Below, piece after piece: positions 1 through 9,862 of a stretch of 64,000 bases of DNA. The notes below the pieces were generated by a model. The model was given only the letters and a program-made list of their open reading frames with translations, searched no databases and had not been told where the DNA came from. Positions within the stretch are counted from its first letter, which is position 1. Each line of letters opens with the position of its first letter. This DNA comes from Burkholderiaceae bacterium (GTDB lineage: Bacteria; Pseudomonadota; Gammaproteobacteria; Burkholderiales; Burkholderiaceae_E). A program made the translations under genes and the position numbers. The stretch covers positions 62,001 to 126,000 of the forward strand of contig JAMLIS010000010.1 of the NCBI GenBank assembly GCA_023954015.1, read 5' to 3'.

Positions 1-3000
1 CTCGGTCAGCGACTCGATCGTGCGAATCGAGGCTCTCGTCGAGCGCGCGCTGGCCGACGAGCAGCCGGCGATCGCGATCAGCGACCTGGCGAACCTGTTC
101 GGCTGGGTGAAGTTCTACCAGGCTGCGCGTGCGCACGGCATCAAGCCGATCTGCGGCGTCGACGCGTGGCTCTCCAACGACGCCGATCGCGACCGGCCGT
201 TCCGCATGCTGCTGCTCGCCCGAGACCGCGCCGGCTACCTGAGACTGTGCGAGCTGCTCAGTCGGGCGTGGATCGAGAACGAGTATCGCGGGCGCGGCGA
301 ACTGCGTGCCGAGTGGTTCGACGAGCGCGGCGCCGATGGAGGGCTCGCCGGCGAAGGACTGATCGCGCTGTCGGGCGCGCGGCAGGGCGACGTCGGCCAG
401 GCGCTGCTCGCCGGCAATGCGCGCGCAGCGGCGGAACTGGCGCGCACGTGGTCGCGACGCTTTCCGGGTGCCTGGTATCTGGAAGTGCAGCGTGCCGGCC
501 ACGCCGAGGACGAGGCGCACACGCGTGCGGCTGCGCAGCTCGCCGCCCGGCTGTCGCTGCCGCTGGTGGCCACGCACCCGGTGCAGTTCCTCGACCGCGA
601 GGACCATCGCGCGCACGAGGCGCGCGTGTGCATCGCGCAGGGCGCGATCCTCGCCGATCCGCGGCGCGTTCGCACCTTCGCGCCCGAGCAGCACTTCCGC
701 ACGCGGCGAGAGATGGCCGAGCTCTTCGCCGACCTGCCGTCGGCACTCGACAACAGCGTCGAGATCGCGCGCCGCTGCAACGTCCCGATGACGCTGGGCA
801 AGGCGCAGCTGCCGCAGTTCCCCACGCCGGACGGCGTCTCGCTCGACGACTATCTTCGCGTGCTCGCGCGCGAAGGCCTCGAGCGGCGCCTGGCGGTGCT
901 CTTTCCGCCCGATCGCACGCCGCCTGCGATGCTGGCGGCGAAGCGGGACGAATACGCGGCGCGTCTCGAGTACGAGTGCGACACGATCGTGCAGATGGGT
1001 TTTCCCGGCTACTTCCTGATCGTCGCCGACTTCATCAACTGGGCCAAGGCCAACGGCGTGCCGGTCGGCCCGGGCCGCGGCTCGGGTGCCGGTTCGCTCG
1101 TCGCCTACGCGCTCGGCATCACCGACCTGGATCCGATTCCGTACGCGCTGCTCTTCGAGCGGTTCCTGAATCCCGAGCGCGTGTCGATGCCCGACTTCGA
1201 CATCGACTTCTGCCAGGAGCAGCGCCATCGCGTCATCGAGTACGTGCGCATGCGCTACGGCGAGCAGGCGGTGTCGCAGATCGCCACTTTCGGCACGATG
1301 GCTTCGAAGGCGGTCATTCGCGACGTGGGTCGCGTGCTCGACATGAGCTACACCTTCTGCGACCAGCTCTCGAAGCTCGTGCCGGTCGTGCAGAACAAGC
1401 CGGTGTCGCTCGCGAAGGCGCGCGAGGCCGAGCCGCTGCTCGCCGAGCGCGAGCGCAACGAGGACGAAGTGCGAGCGCTGCTCGCGCTCGCCGAGCCGCT
1501 CGAGGACCTCACCCGCAACGTCGGCATGCACGCCGGCGGCGTGCTGATCGCTCCAGGCCGGCTCACCGATTTCTGCCCGCTGTACAAGCCGCCGGGTGCC
1601 GACGCCGCCGGCGTCGTCAGCCAGTTCGACAAGGACGACGTCGAGGCGGTGGGGCTGGTGAAGTTCGACTTCCTCGGCCTGCGCAACCTCACGATCCTCG
1701 ATCTCGCCGTGCGCTACGTCGAGCAGCGCACCGGCACCAGGCTCGAGCTGCAGTCGACGGGCTTCGACGATCCGCGCGCCTACCAGGTGCTGCGCGACGC
1801 GAACACCACGGCGGTGTTCCAGCTCGAAAGCGACGGGATGAAGAAGCTGCTGAAGAAGCTGCAGCCCGATCGCTTCGAGGACATCATCGCGGTGCTCGCG
1901 CTGTACCGCCCCGGGCCGCTCGGCTCGGGGATGGTCGACGACTTCATCCTGCGCAAGAAGGGGCAGCAGGCGATCGATTATTTCCACCCCGACCTGAAGG
2001 CCTGCCTCGAGCCCACCTACGGCGTCATCGTCTACCAGGAACAGGTGATGCAGATCGCGCAGACGATCGGCGGATACACGCTGGGCGGGGCCGATCTCCT
2101 GCGACGCGCGATGGGCAAGAAGAAGCCCGAGGAGATGGCGCAGCACCGCGACGTCTTCGTCGAGGGCGCGAAGAAGAAAGGCTACGACGTCGCGCTGGCG
2201 AACAAGCTGTTCGACCTGATGGCGATGTTCGCCGAGTACGGCTTCAACAAGTCGCACACCGCCGCCTATGCGGTCGTCACCTACCAGACGGCCTGGCTGA
2301 AGGCCTGCCATCCGGCCGAATACATGGCAGCGACGCTGTCGGCCGACATGGACGACACCGACAAGGTCAAGCTTTTCGTCGACGACGCGCGTGCCAGCGG
2401 CGTGGCGCTGCTGCCCCCGGACGTCAATGCGTCCGGATACCGCTTCGAGCCGGTGGGCGAGCGCGGCATCCGCTACGGGCTCGGCGCGATCAAGGGCACG
2501 GGCGAGGGCGCCGTCGCCGAGATCCTGCGCGCGCGAAGCGAACGTCCGTACGCGGACCTGTTCGATTTCTGCGCGCGCGTCGACCGGCGCATCGTCAATC
2601 GCCGTGCGATCGAGGCGCTCGTGCGGGCCGGCGCCTTCGACGCGCTCGACGCCGATCGCGCGAAGCTGCTCGCCAACGTCGCGCGGGCGATGGATGCGGC
2701 CGAAGCGGCCGGCGCCGCGGCCGACCAGGTCAGCCTGTTCGGCGACGAGGTCGGCGGCCTGCCGGCCGCTCCCGAGTGGATCGACACGCCGGCCTGGAGC
2801 GAGCGGCGTCGCCTGCAGGAGGAAAAGGCGGCGCTCGGCCTGTTCCTCAGCGGACATCTGTTCCACGCGCACGAAGCCGAGGTGCGCAGCTTCGTTCGCC
2901 TGCGCCTGGCCGATCTGCAACCGGCCTCCCAACCGGTGTGGGTGGCCGGCATGGTCGCGGCGCAGCGGACGCAGATGACGCGTCGCGGAAAGATGGCCTT

Positions 3001-3439
3001 CGTCACGCTCGACGACGGCAGCGCCGCGGTCGAGGTCTGCGTCTTCAACGAGTTGTACGAGTCGAACCGCAGGCTGATCCGCGACGACGAACTGGTGGTC
3101 GTGCTCGGCAAGTGCTCGCGCGACGACTACAGCGGGGGCCAGCGCGTGGTCGCCGAGCGCCTGCTCGACCTCGAGCGCGCACGGCAGGAGTTCGGCAAGC
3201 GACTGCGCATCCGCCTGGGCCCGCGTGCCGCGGACCGCGTCGCGCTGCGCGGGGCGATCGAACCTTTCGTCGTCGCCGCCCCGGAAGACCTGGCGATCCC
3301 GGTCGTCGTCGAGTACGGAAATCGGGAGGCGGCCTGCGAAGTGGAGCTGGGGCGCAACTGGCGGGTGCGCCCGCACGACGACCTGATCGGCGCGATCCGT
3401 TCCCGGCTGCGGCCGCTGGCGGCCGAGGTCGAGTATTGA
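1..3439 (+). CDS. dnaE: DNA polymerase III subunit alpha, 5' end outside window
   Basis: This is the catalytic subunit of the replicative polymerase. The reading frame is open from base 2; the GTG at 20 is the first possible start, but the residues before it (SVSDSIV) match the family's N-terminal PHP region, so only about 15-20 residues lie outside. Counting from that GTG, the PHP domain occupies roughly the first 270 residues. The catalytic aspartates are visible in PDFDIDF (D394, D396) and KFDFLGL (D550). A tandem HhH region follows near residue 820, and an OB-fold near 975-1060 (PVWVAGMV to VCVFNELYE). The length fits the family. The stop codon overlaps the msbA start, so the two genes are probably co-transcribed. 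Identification is secure. Confidence 0.97.
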   Translation, partial: SVSDSIVRIEALVERALADEQPAIAISDLANLFGWVKFYQAARAHGIKPICGVDAWLSNDADRDRPFRMLLLARDRAGYLRLCELLSRAWIENEYRGRGELRAEWFDERGADGGLAGEGLIALSGARQGDVGQALLAGNARAAAELARTWSRRFPGAWYLEVQRAGHAEDEAHTRAAAQLAARLSLPLVATHPVQFLDREDHRAHEARVCIAQGAILADPRRVRTFAPEQHFRTRREMAELFADLPSALDNSVEIARRCNVPMTLGKAQLPQFPTPDGVSLDDYLRVLAREGLERRLAVLFPPDRTPPAMLAAKRDEYAARLEYECDTIVQMGFPGYFLIVADFINWAKANGVPVGPGRGSGAGSLVAYALGITDLDPIPYALLFERFLNPERVSMPDFDIDFCQEQRHRVIEYVRMRYGEQAVSQIATFGTMASKAVIRDVGRVLDMSYTFCDQLSKLVPVVQNKPVSLAKAREAEPLLAERERNEDEVRALLALAEPLEDLTRNVGMHAGGVLIAPGRLTDFCPLYKPPGADAAGVVSQFDKDDVEAVGLVKFDFLGLRNLTILDLAVRYVEQRTGTRLELQSTGFDDPRAYQVLRDANTTAVFQLESDGMKKLLKKLQPDRFEDIIAVLALYRPGPLGSGMVDDFILRKKGQQAIDYFHPDLKACLEPTYGVIVYQEQVMQIAQTIGGYTLGGADLLRRAMGKKKPEEMAQHRDVFVEGAKKKGYDVALANKLFDLMAMFAEYGFNKSHTAAYAVVTYQTAWLKACHPAEYMAATLSADMDDTDKVKLFVDDARASGVALLPPDVNASGYRFEPVGERGIRYGLGAIKGTGEGAVAEILRARSERPYADLFDFCARVDRRIVNRRAIEALVRAGAFDALDADRAKLLANVARAMDAAEAAGAAADQVSLFGDEVGGLPAAPEWIDTPAWSERRRLQEEKAALGLFLSGHLFHAHEAEVRSFVRLRLADLQPASQPVWVAGMVAAQRTQMTRRGKMAFVTLDDGSAAVEVCVFNELYESNRRLIRDDELVVVLGKCSRDDYSGGQRVVAERLLDLERARQEFGKRLRIRLGPRAADRVALRGAIEPFVVAAPEDLAIPVVVEYGNREAACEVELGRNWRVRPHDDLIGAIRSRLRPLAAEVEY

Positions 3440-5226
3440 GCGCCGCACGCAAGCCGCGTGCGGCGGACGGACCGGCCGTCTCGCGCGAGCGCCGATCGAG
3501 CCTGGCGATCTACCGCCGTCTGCTCGGCTTCACGCGGCCGTACCGGGTCGGATTCGCGGCCGCGCTCGTCGCGATGATCGTCGCGGCGGCCACCGAGCCG
3601 CTGTTCCCGGCGCTGATGAAGCCGCTGCTCGACGAGGGTTTCGTCCACAAGACGGAATTCCCGCTGTGGTTCGTGCCGGTCGCGCTGATCGCGATCTTCG
3701 TCGTGCGCGGCGTCGCCACCTTCAGCAGCAGCTACGCACTCGCCTGGGTCGCCAACAACGTCCTGGTCGACGTACGAACGCAGATGTTCGAGCGCGTGAT
3801 GCGCCTGCCCTCCGAGCAGTTCGAGCGCGAGGCCTCGGGCCTTCTGATCTCGCGCATCGTCTTCGAGGTCACCAACGTCACGGCCGCGGTCACGCGCGCG
3901 CTGACGACGATCGTGCGCGACTCGATCGTCGTGCTCGGCCTGGTGGGCTGGCTGGTCTACCTGAACTGGAAGCTCACGCTGGTCGCGCTGATGCTGATCC
4001 CGGTGATGACGATCGTCGTCACCGTCTACAGCCGGCGCATGCGGCGCCTGAGCCGCCAGAGCCTGCTGCATACCGGCGAGCTGACGCGGGTCGTCGAGGA
4101 AGCGGTGCACGGCTACAAGGTGATCAAGATCTTCGGCGGCTATCGCGCGCAGGGCGAGGTATTCGCGCGTACCGTCGGGAAGCTGCGCGGCTTCGCGATG
4201 CGGATGACGGTAGCCGGCAGCGCCACGGTGCCGATCACGCAGCTGTCGGCGGCGATCGCGGTGGCGATCGTCGTCACGATCGCCCTGGTGCAGTCGATGA
4301 ACGAGCAGACGACGGTCGGCGGATTCGTCTCCTTCGTCACCGCGATGCTGATGCTGCTCGCGCCGCTGAAGCACCTGGCGGACATCAACGCCGAGCTGCA
4401 GCGCGGGCTGGCCGCGGCCGAGTCGGTGTTCGCGCTGCTCGACCTGCGCGAGGAAGCCGACGTCGGCACGCAGGCGATCGGGCGCGCGCGCGGACGCCTC
4501 GTCTTCGAAGCCGTCTCCTACCGCTACCCCACGGCGGCGCACGAAGCGCTGCGCGGGATCGACCTCGAGATCCGCGCCGGAGAGGTGGTCGCGCTGGTCG
4601 GCGCCTCGGGCGCGGGCAAGTCCACGCTGCTGAACCTCTTGCCGCGCTTCATCGACCCGACGCGCGGGCGCATCCTGCTCGACGGCGTCGCGTTGCCCGA
4701 ACTGCGGCTGGCCGAGCTGCGCCGCCAGTTCGCGCTGGTGAGTCAGGAGGTGGTGCTCTTCAACGACACGGTGCGCGCCAACGTCGCGCTCGGGCGCGAG
4801 GACGCGGTGGACGACGCGACGATCTGGGCGGCGCTCGAGTCGGCCCGGCTCGCCACGGTGGTGCGCGCGCTGCCCGACGGACTCGATGCGTCGGTGGGCG
4901 AGCGCGGCACCCGCCTGTCGGGCGGCCAGCGCCAGCGCCTGGCGCTGGCGCGCGCGATCGTCAAGGACGCGCCGATCCTGCTGCTCGACGAGGCCACTTC
5001 CGCGCTCGACTCGGCCACCGAGCGCGAAGTGCAGATCGCCCTCGAGCACACGATGCGCGGGCGCACCACGCTGGTGATCGCCCATCGGCTGTCGACGATC
5101 GAACGCGCCGACCGCATACTTGTCTTCGACCATGGCCGCATCGTCGAGCAGGGAACGCACGCCGAACTGCTCGATGCCGACTCGCTGTACGCTCGGCTTT
5201 ACCGGATCCAGTATGCGAATGCGTGA
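3436..5226 (+). CDS. msbA: Lipid A export ATP-binding/permease protein MsbA
   Basis: This 596-residue ABC half-transporter of the inner membrane flips lipid A-core from the inner to the outer leaflet. It has an N-terminal six-helix membrane domain (about residues 30-320) and a C-terminal nucleotide-binding domain with Walker A GASGAGKS (389-396), signature LSGGQ (494-498) and Walker B ILLLDEATS. No ATG precedes the conserved start of homology; I chose the TTG at 3436, which overlaps the dnaE stop as TTGA and has GAGG 8 bases upstream. The same frame stays open far upstream, but that part is a shadow of dnaE. MsbA fits the later LPS glycosyltransferase genes functionally, although they lie about 20 kb away. 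Confidence 0.92.
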   Translation: MSAARKPRAADGPAVSRERRSSLAIYRRLLGFTRPYRVGFAAALVAMIVAAATEPLFPALMKPLLDEGFVHKTEFPLWFVPVALIAIFVVRGVATFSSSYALAWVANNVLVDVRTQMFERVMRLPSEQFEREASGLLISRIVFEVTNVTAAVTRALTTIVRDSIVVLGLVGWLVYLNWKLTLVALMLIPVMTIVVTVYSRRMRRLSRQSLLHTGELTRVVEEAVHGYKVIKIFGGYRAQGEVFARTVGKLRGFAMRMTVAGSATVPITQLSAAIAVAIVVTIALVQSMNEQTTVGGFVSFVTAMLMLLAPLKHLADINAELQRGLAAAESVFALLDLREEADVGTQAIGRARGRLVFEAVSYRYPTAAHEALRGIDLEIRAGEVVALVGASGAGKSTLLNLLPRFIDPTRGRILLDGVALPELRLAELRRQFALVSQEVVLFNDTVRANVALGREDAVDDATIWAALESARLATVVRALPDGLDASVGERGTRLSGGQRQRLALARAIVKDAPILLLDEATSALDSATEREVQIALEHTMRGRTTLVIAHRLSTIERADRILVFDHGRIVEQGTHAELLDADSLYARLYRIQYANA

Positions 5227-5238
5227 GAGGAGCAAGCG

Positions 5239-5823
5239 ATGAACTCACCCGACCGTTATCCGATCGCGGAACTCGACGACCTGCCGGAGGACATTCGTTC
5301 GCGAATCGTCGAGGTGCAGGACAGGAGCGGCTTCGTGCCGAACGTGTTCCTGACGCTCGCGCGGCGGCCCGACGAATTTCGTGCGTTCTTCGCGTACCAC
5401 GATGCGCTGATGCTGCGCCCGGGCAACCTCACCAAGGGCGAGCGCGAGATGATCGTCGTCGCGACCAGCGGCGCGAACCAGTGCCTGTACTGCGTCGTCG
5501 CGCACGGCGCGATCCTTCGCATCTACGAGAAGAACCCGACCATCGCCGACCAGCTCGCGACGAACTGGCGCAAGGCACCGCTGTCGCTGCGCCAGCGTGC
5601 GATGATCGAATTCGCGATGAAGGTCTCGCTGAACTCCGCCGAAATCGGCGACGAGGACTTCGCGGCGCTGCACGCCCATGGCTTCACCGACGAGGACGCC
5701 TGGGACATCGGCGCGATCGCAGCCTTCTTCGCGCTGTCGAACCGCATGGCGAACGTCAGCAGCATGATGCCGAACCCCGAGTTCTACCTGATGGGGCGGG
5801 TGCCGAAGCACAAGCCCGCTTGA
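5239..5823 (+). CDS. AhpD-family peroxidase-related protein (CMD domain)
   Basis: This 194-residue protein belongs to the carboxymuconolactone-decarboxylase/AhpD fold. The redox motif CLYCVVAHG gives Cys82 and Cys85 followed by His89, the arrangement AhpD-type alkylhydroperoxidases use for thiol-dependent peroxide reduction. The length matches the group usually named peroxidase-related enzyme. A ribosome site GAGAGGA lies about 7 bases before the ATG. The gene starts 12 bases after msbA and is followed closely by a membrane protein, so it may sit on the same transcript. Peroxide reduction is inferred from the motif; the true substrate is unknown. Confidence 0.85.
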   Translation: MNSPDRYPIAELDDLPEDIRSRIVEVQDRSGFVPNVFLTLARRPDEFRAFFAYHDALMLRPGNLTKGEREMIVVATSGANQCLYCVVAHGAILRIYEKNPTIADQLATNWRKAPLSLRQRAMIEFAMKVSLNSAEIGDEDFAALHAHGFTDEDAWDIGAIAAFFALSNRMANVSSMMPNPEFYLMGRVPKHKPA

Positions 5824-5842
5824 CGACGCCTGGGAGGAGAAG

Positions 5843-6196
5843 ATGGAGAACGCAGTGATCGAGAACCGCGTGCCCGACGCGAAGCGCCTGGCGACGATCT
5901 GCTACGCGCTGTACGCGCTTTCGTGCGTGATCGGCATCACCGCGATCGCGGCGATCATCATCAACTACCTGAAGCGCGAAGAGGTCGCCGGCACCTGGGT
6001 CGCGAGCCACTTCGAGTGGCAGATCAAGACCTTCTGGTACGGGCTCGCCGGCGCCGTCGTTTCGTGGCTGCTGATGTTCGTGCTGGTCGGTTTTCCGCTG
6101 ATGCTCGCCGTGGGCATCTGGGTGATCTACCGGATCGTCAAGGGCTGGCTCGCGCTGGCGGACGACAAGGCGGTGGACGCGACGAAGCTGGTGTAG
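5843..6196 (+). CDS. DUF4870-type small membrane protein
   Basis: This 117-residue protein has three predicted membrane segments: about residues 17-40, 64-85 and 87-105 (the last two around GLAGAVVSWLLMFVLVG and LAVGIWVIYRIVKG). The spacing and the terminal IYRIVKGW motif resemble the DUF4870/YIP-like group of uncharacterised membrane proteins. A GGAGGAG ribosome site precedes the ATG. It lies 19 bases after the AhpD-like gene and is the last gene before a hairpin repeat. Function is unknown. Confidence 0.7.
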   Translation: MENAVIENRVPDAKRLATICYALYALSCVIGITAIAAIIINYLKREEVAGTWVASHFEWQIKTFWYGLAGAVVSWLLMFVLVGFPLMLAVGIWVIYRIVKGWLALADDKAVDATKLV

Positions 6197-6206
6197 GTCG
6201 CTTTCC

Positions 6207-6270
6207 TGGGAGTTCCGCGCCACGCAGCAGATCGGCCGCTGCGCAACTCCCGTTTTTCGGGAGTTCTACG
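6207..6270. repeat. Dispersed hairpin repeat, copy A
   Basis: Between the DUF4870 gene and dinB there is a perfect 8-bp hairpin AACTCCCG-TTTTT-CGGGAGTT (6245-6265). Just before it comes GGGAGTTCCGCGCCACGCAG. The two modules, CCCGTTTTTCGGGAGTT and CGCGCCACGCARCRA, recur twice at 34064-34153. The hairpin could also end transcription of the genes to its left, but there is no T-run after it. Confidence 0.6.
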
Positions 6271-6370
6271 CTCCACAAAACTCGCCGCCGCGAGCGGGTC
6301 CATGCGACCGTGCTGTCGGCGACGGCTCCACGCGAACGGTACGATTCCGTACACGCGACATCCGCCTGCC

Positions 6371-7597
6371 GTGCACGCGCCCGCCTCCCGCCTGATCGCC
6401 CACCTCGACATGGACGCCTTCTACGCGTCCGTCGAGCTGCTGCGCTACCCCGAGCTGCGCGGCCTGCCGCTGGTGATCGGCGGAGGCGACGCCAGCCGGC
6501 CGGCGCGGCGCGCCGACGGCACGCGAAGCTTCGCGCGCCTGCGCGACTACCACGGCCGGGGCGTCGTCACCACCTGCACCTACGAGGCGCGCGCCTTCGG
6601 CGTGCACTCGGCGATGGGGATGATGAAGGCGGCGCGGCTCGCGCCCGATGCGGTGCTGCTGCCCTGCGACTTCGACGAGTATCGCCGGTGTTCGAGAATG
6701 TTCAAGGCGGCGGTGCGCGTCCTTGCGCCCGTGGTCGAGGACCGCGGCATCGACGAGATCTACATCGACCTCGGCGCGATACCCGCGGCGCGGGTCGACG
6801 GCGGCCGTACGGTCGGCCTCGCGCTGAAGCAGGCGGTGCGCGAGGCCACCGGCCTGAGCTGCTCGATCGGCATCGCGCCCAACAAGCTGCTCGCCAAGCT
6901 GTGCTCCGAGTTCGACAAGCCCGACGGGCTCACCTTGCTCGCACAGGCCGATGTCGGGCAGCGCGTCTGGCCGCTGCCGGCGCGCAGGATCAACGGCATC
7001 GGGCCGAAGGCGTCGGAGAAGCTCGCGTCGCTCGGCCTGCACACGATCGGCGACGTGGCCGCGGCGGACCCGGAGCTGTTGCGCGAGCGTTTCGGCCGGA
7101 GCTACGGAACGTGGTTGCACGAAGCCGCGCACGGCATCGACTCGCGCGAGGTCGTGACCTTCCGGGAGCCGAAGTCGATCAGTCGCGAAACGACCTTCGA
7201 GCGCGACCTGCACGCGGTGCGCGACCGTGCGCAGCTGGGCCGGCTCTTCACCGGACTGTGCGAGTCGCTGGCGAACGACCTCGCCCGCAAGGGCTATGCG
7301 AGCCGGACGATCGGCGTGAAGCTGCGCTTCGACGATTTCCGCATCGTCACCCGCGACCTGACGCTTCCCGCGCATACGCGCGACGCGCGCGCGATCCGGC
7401 ATGCGGCGGGTGCCTGCCTGAAGCGGGTCGATCTGCACCGGCGCCTGCGCCTGCTCGGCGTTCGCGCCGCGAATCTGGTCCGCGACGGCGCGAATACGCG
7501 ATCGGCGGGCGGATGCGGAGAAGTACAGTCGCCGTACGCGCAGCAACACGACGTTCCCCTCTTCGAGGGTTGCGCCGAGCCACGTAGCGGGCGTTGA
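6371..7597 (+). CDS. dinB: DNA polymerase IV (Y-family)
   Basis: This is a translesion DNA polymerase of about 408 residues. The catalytic carboxylates are visible in LDMDAFYASVE (D13, D15) and DEIYIDL (D128, E129). The thumb HhH region follows (INGIGPKASEKLASLGLHTI), and the little-finger domain ends in VRAANL. I prefer the GTG at 6371 because it puts 12 residues before the conserved LDMD; an in-frame ATG at 6302 would add 23 residues with no family resemblance. No clear ribosome site is visible at either. No LexA box is recognisable upstream. Confidence 0.9.
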   Translation: MHAPASRLIAHLDMDAFYASVELLRYPELRGLPLVIGGGDASRPARRADGTRSFARLRDYHGRGVVTTCTYEARAFGVHSAMGMMKAARLAPDAVLLPCDFDEYRRCSRMFKAAVRVLAPVVEDRGIDEIYIDLGAIPAARVDGGRTVGLALKQAVREATGLSCSIGIAPNKLLAKLCSEFDKPDGLTLLAQADVGQRVWPLPARRINGIGPKASEKLASLGLHTIGDVAAADPELLRERFGRSYGTWLHEAAHGIDSREVVTFREPKSISRETTFERDLHAVRDRAQLGRLFTGLCESLANDLARKGYASRTIGVKLRFDDFRIVTRDLTLPAHTRDARAIRHAAGACLKRVDLHRRLRLLGVRAANLVRDGANTRSAGGCGEVQSPYAQQHDVPLFEGCAEPRSGR

Positions 7598-7766
7598 CGG
7601 CCGCGGCTGGACGCGGGGAATCGCACCGGCCGCGGAACGACCCGAGCCACGACCCGAACATCGGCTCGACGCAGAACCGGACGCTGATGCCGCCGGCGAA
7701 GTAGCGAAAGACCGGTGTGGCGCACGGGGCGCCCCGGGGCGAGCGCCGGCGCCCCGCGCGACTCGC
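7598..7766. terminator. Intergenic region with GC hairpin between convergent dinB and rng
   Basis: This gap separates the 3' ends of two convergent genes. It contains an inverted repeat GGGGCGCC (7726-7733) and GGCGCCCC (7748-7755) placed just beyond the rng stop. There is no T-tract, so intrinsic termination is uncertain. No conserved gene was recognised in the gap. Confidence 0.35.
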
Positions 7767-9230
7767 CTACATCAGCACGATGTCGTACTGCTCCTGCCCG
7801 TACACGGGTTCCACCTGCAGCGAGATGCGCTTGCCGATCGCGTCGCCCAGCGCCGCCAGCGGCTGCGCTTCCTCCTCGAGGAACAGGTCGACCACCTGCT
7901 GCGACGCGACGATGCGGAACTCCTTCGGCTCGAACTGCCGCGCTTCGCGCTGGATCTCGCGCAGGATTTCGTAGCAGACGGTGCGCGCGGTCTTCACGAG
8001 ACCCTTGCCGGTGCAGGTGGGGCAGGGCTCCATCAGCTGGTGCGCGAGCGACTTGCGCGTGCGCTTGCGCGTCATCTCGATGAGCCCGAGCGAGGTGAAG
8101 CCGTTCACGCCCGAGCGCGTGCGGTCGCGCGCGAGCGCCTTGCGCAGTTCCTGCAGCACCTGCTCGCGGTGCTCGCCGCTGGTCATGTCGATGAAGTCGA
8201 TGACGATGATGCCGCCGAGGTTGCGCACGCGCAGTTGCCGGGCGATCGCATGCGCCGCCTCGAGGTTGGTGCGGAAGATCGTGTCGTCGAAGTTGCGCCC
8301 GCCGACATAGCCGCCGGTGTTCACGTCGATCGTCGTCAGCGCCTCGGTCTGGTCGATGATCAGGTAGCCGCCGGACTTCAGGTCGACGCGCCGCGACAGC
8401 GCGCGCGCGATCTCGTTCTCGATGTTGTGCATCTCGAAGATCGGGCGCTCGCCCCCGTAGGCGCGCAGCCTCTCGCCCATCGAAGGCATGTAGGCAGCCG
8501 CGAAGCCGGACAGCTGCGCCAGCGCGTCGGGCGAATCGACCAGGATCGTCGTCGTGTCGTCGGTGGCGATGTCGCGCAGGACGCGTTGCGCCAGGCTCAG
8601 TTCCTGGTACAGCGTCGCGGGCGCGCTGCGGCGCCGGCTCTCGTCGAGGATCTCGCGCCAGCGCCGGCGAAGATATTCGACGTCGGCGGCGAGATCTTCG
8701 TCGCTCGCATCCTCGGCCGAAGTGCGGACGATGAACCCGCCTTTTTCGTCCTCGGGGATCAGCTTCTGCAGCCGGGCCCGCAGCGCCTGGCGCCCGGCCT
8801 CGTCCTCGATGCGCTGCGAGACTCCGATGTGCGGATCCTGCGGCAGGTAGACCAGCATGCGGCCGGCGATGCTGATCTGCGTGGACAGGCGCGCGCCCTT
8901 GGTGCCGAGCGGATCCTTGATGACCTGCACGAGCAGCGGCTGGCCTTCGAAGAGGACCTTCTCGATCGGCACCGGCTGGTTCGCCCCGTTCTGGCCGCCG
9001 CGCGACTGGAAGACGTCCGCGACGTGCAGGAACGCCGCACGCTCGAGGCCGATGTCGAGGAAAGCGGACTGCATTCCGGGAAGTACGCGCGAGACGCGGC
9101 CGAGACTGATGTTGCCGGCGAGCCCGCGCGTGCTCGCGCGCTCGATGTGCAGCTCCTGTATCGAGCCTTGCTGGACGACGGCGACGCGCGTTTCGTGCGC
9201 AGAGTGGTTGACCAGGATCTCTTCGGTCAT
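7767..9230 (-). CDS. rng: Ribonuclease G
   Basis: This 487-residue endoribonuclease of the RNase E/G family processes the 5' end of 16S rRNA and cleaves mRNA in AU-rich single strands. An S1 RNA-binding domain lies near residues 37-120. The catalytic magnesium-binding aspartates appear in TIDVNTG and IVIDFIDM, and the zinc-link cysteines in CPTC. The length is that of RNase G, without the long C-terminal scaffold of RNase E. The start overlaps the maf stop by four bases (ATGA), so translation is coupled. The rlmH-maf-rng order is conserved in Burkholderiales. Confidence 0.95.
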   Translation of the reverse strand: MTEEILVNHSAHETRVAVVQQGSIQELHIERASTRGLAGNISLGRVSRVLPGMQSAFLDIGLERAAFLHVADVFQSRGGQNGANQPVPIEKVLFEGQPLLVQVIKDPLGTKGARLSTQISIAGRMLVYLPQDPHIGVSQRIEDEAGRQALRARLQKLIPEDEKGGFIVRTSAEDASDEDLAADVEYLRRRWREILDESRRRSAPATLYQELSLAQRVLRDIATDDTTTILVDSPDALAQLSGFAAAYMPSMGERLRAYGGERPIFEMHNIENEIARALSRRVDLKSGGYLIIDQTEALTTIDVNTGGYVGGRNFDDTIFRTNLEAAHAIARQLRVRNLGGIIVIDFIDMTSGEHREQVLQELRKALARDRTRSGVNGFTSLGLIEMTRKRTRKSLAHQLMEPCPTCTGKGLVKTARTVCYEILREIQREARQFEPKEFRIVASQQVVDLFLEEEAQPLAALGDAIGKRISLQVEPVYGQEQYDIVLM

Positions 9231-9862
9231 CGGGCTCTGCGCAGCAACCGGGCCGTTTCGTAGAGGGGGAGGCCCATGATACCGGAGTGGCTGCCCTCGA
9301 TGCGCCGCACGAAGCGGGCGGCGGCACCCTGGATCGCGTACGCGCCGGCCTTGCCGAAGGGCTCCCCGCTCGCGACGTATGCGTCGATCTCGCCGGCGCG
9401 CAGGCGGGCGATGCGCACGCGCGAGACCTGCGTGGTGACGGACTCGCGGCGCGCGGTCGCCACGACGACCGCCGTCAGCACGCGGTGCGTGCGCCCGGAC
9501 AGTTCGCCGAGGATGCGGCGCGCGTCGGCGGCGTCGACCGGCTTTCCGTACATGCGGCCGCCGATCGCCACCGTGGTGTCGCTCGCGAGCACCGGCGCGT
9601 CGGGGCCGCCCCGGCGCAGCAGGCGCGCACGCGCCGCCGCGGCCTTCGCCCGCGCAACGCGCTCGACGTAACGGGTCGGCGACTCACCGGGCAACGGAAG
9701 CTCGAGCGCCTCGTCGTCCTCGTGGTCGTCGGACACGAGCAGGCGAAAGGACACGCCGATCTGTCGCAGCAGCTCCTGTCGGCGCGGACTGCGCGAGGCG
9801 AGCCAGACGAAGTCGGGCTCGTTCGCGCGCGCCGGCGTCGTCGCATCGGACGCGTGCGTCAT
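9227..9862 (-). CDS. maf: Maf-like nucleotide pyrophosphatase (YhdE type)
   Basis: This 211-residue protein hydrolyses non-canonical or excess nucleoside triphosphates to monophosphates; the YhdE branch acts on dTTP and UTP. The N-terminal signature ASRSPRRQELL and the later SDTTVAIGGRMYGKP and EGSHSGIMGLPL motifs are all present. Its place directly upstream of rng matches the yhdE-rng pairing of other proteobacteria, which is why I favour the dTTP/UTP subtype. The ATG at 9862 overlaps the rlmH stop by four bases. Confidence 0.9.
   Translation of the reverse strand: MTHASDATTPARANEPDFVWLASRSPRRQELLRQIGVSFRLLVSDDHEDDEALELPLPGESPTRYVERVARAKAAAARARLLRRGGPDAPVLASDTTVAIGGRMYGKPVDAADARRILGELSGRTHRVLTAVVVATARRESVTTQVSRVRIARLRAGEIDAYVASGEPFGKAGAYAIQGAAARFVRRIEGSHSGIMGLPLYETARLLRRAR

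Noticed and set aside
3127..5235. Long minus-strand frame opposite msbA
   Set aside because: His/Arg/Gln-rich shadow of an ABC transporter gene.
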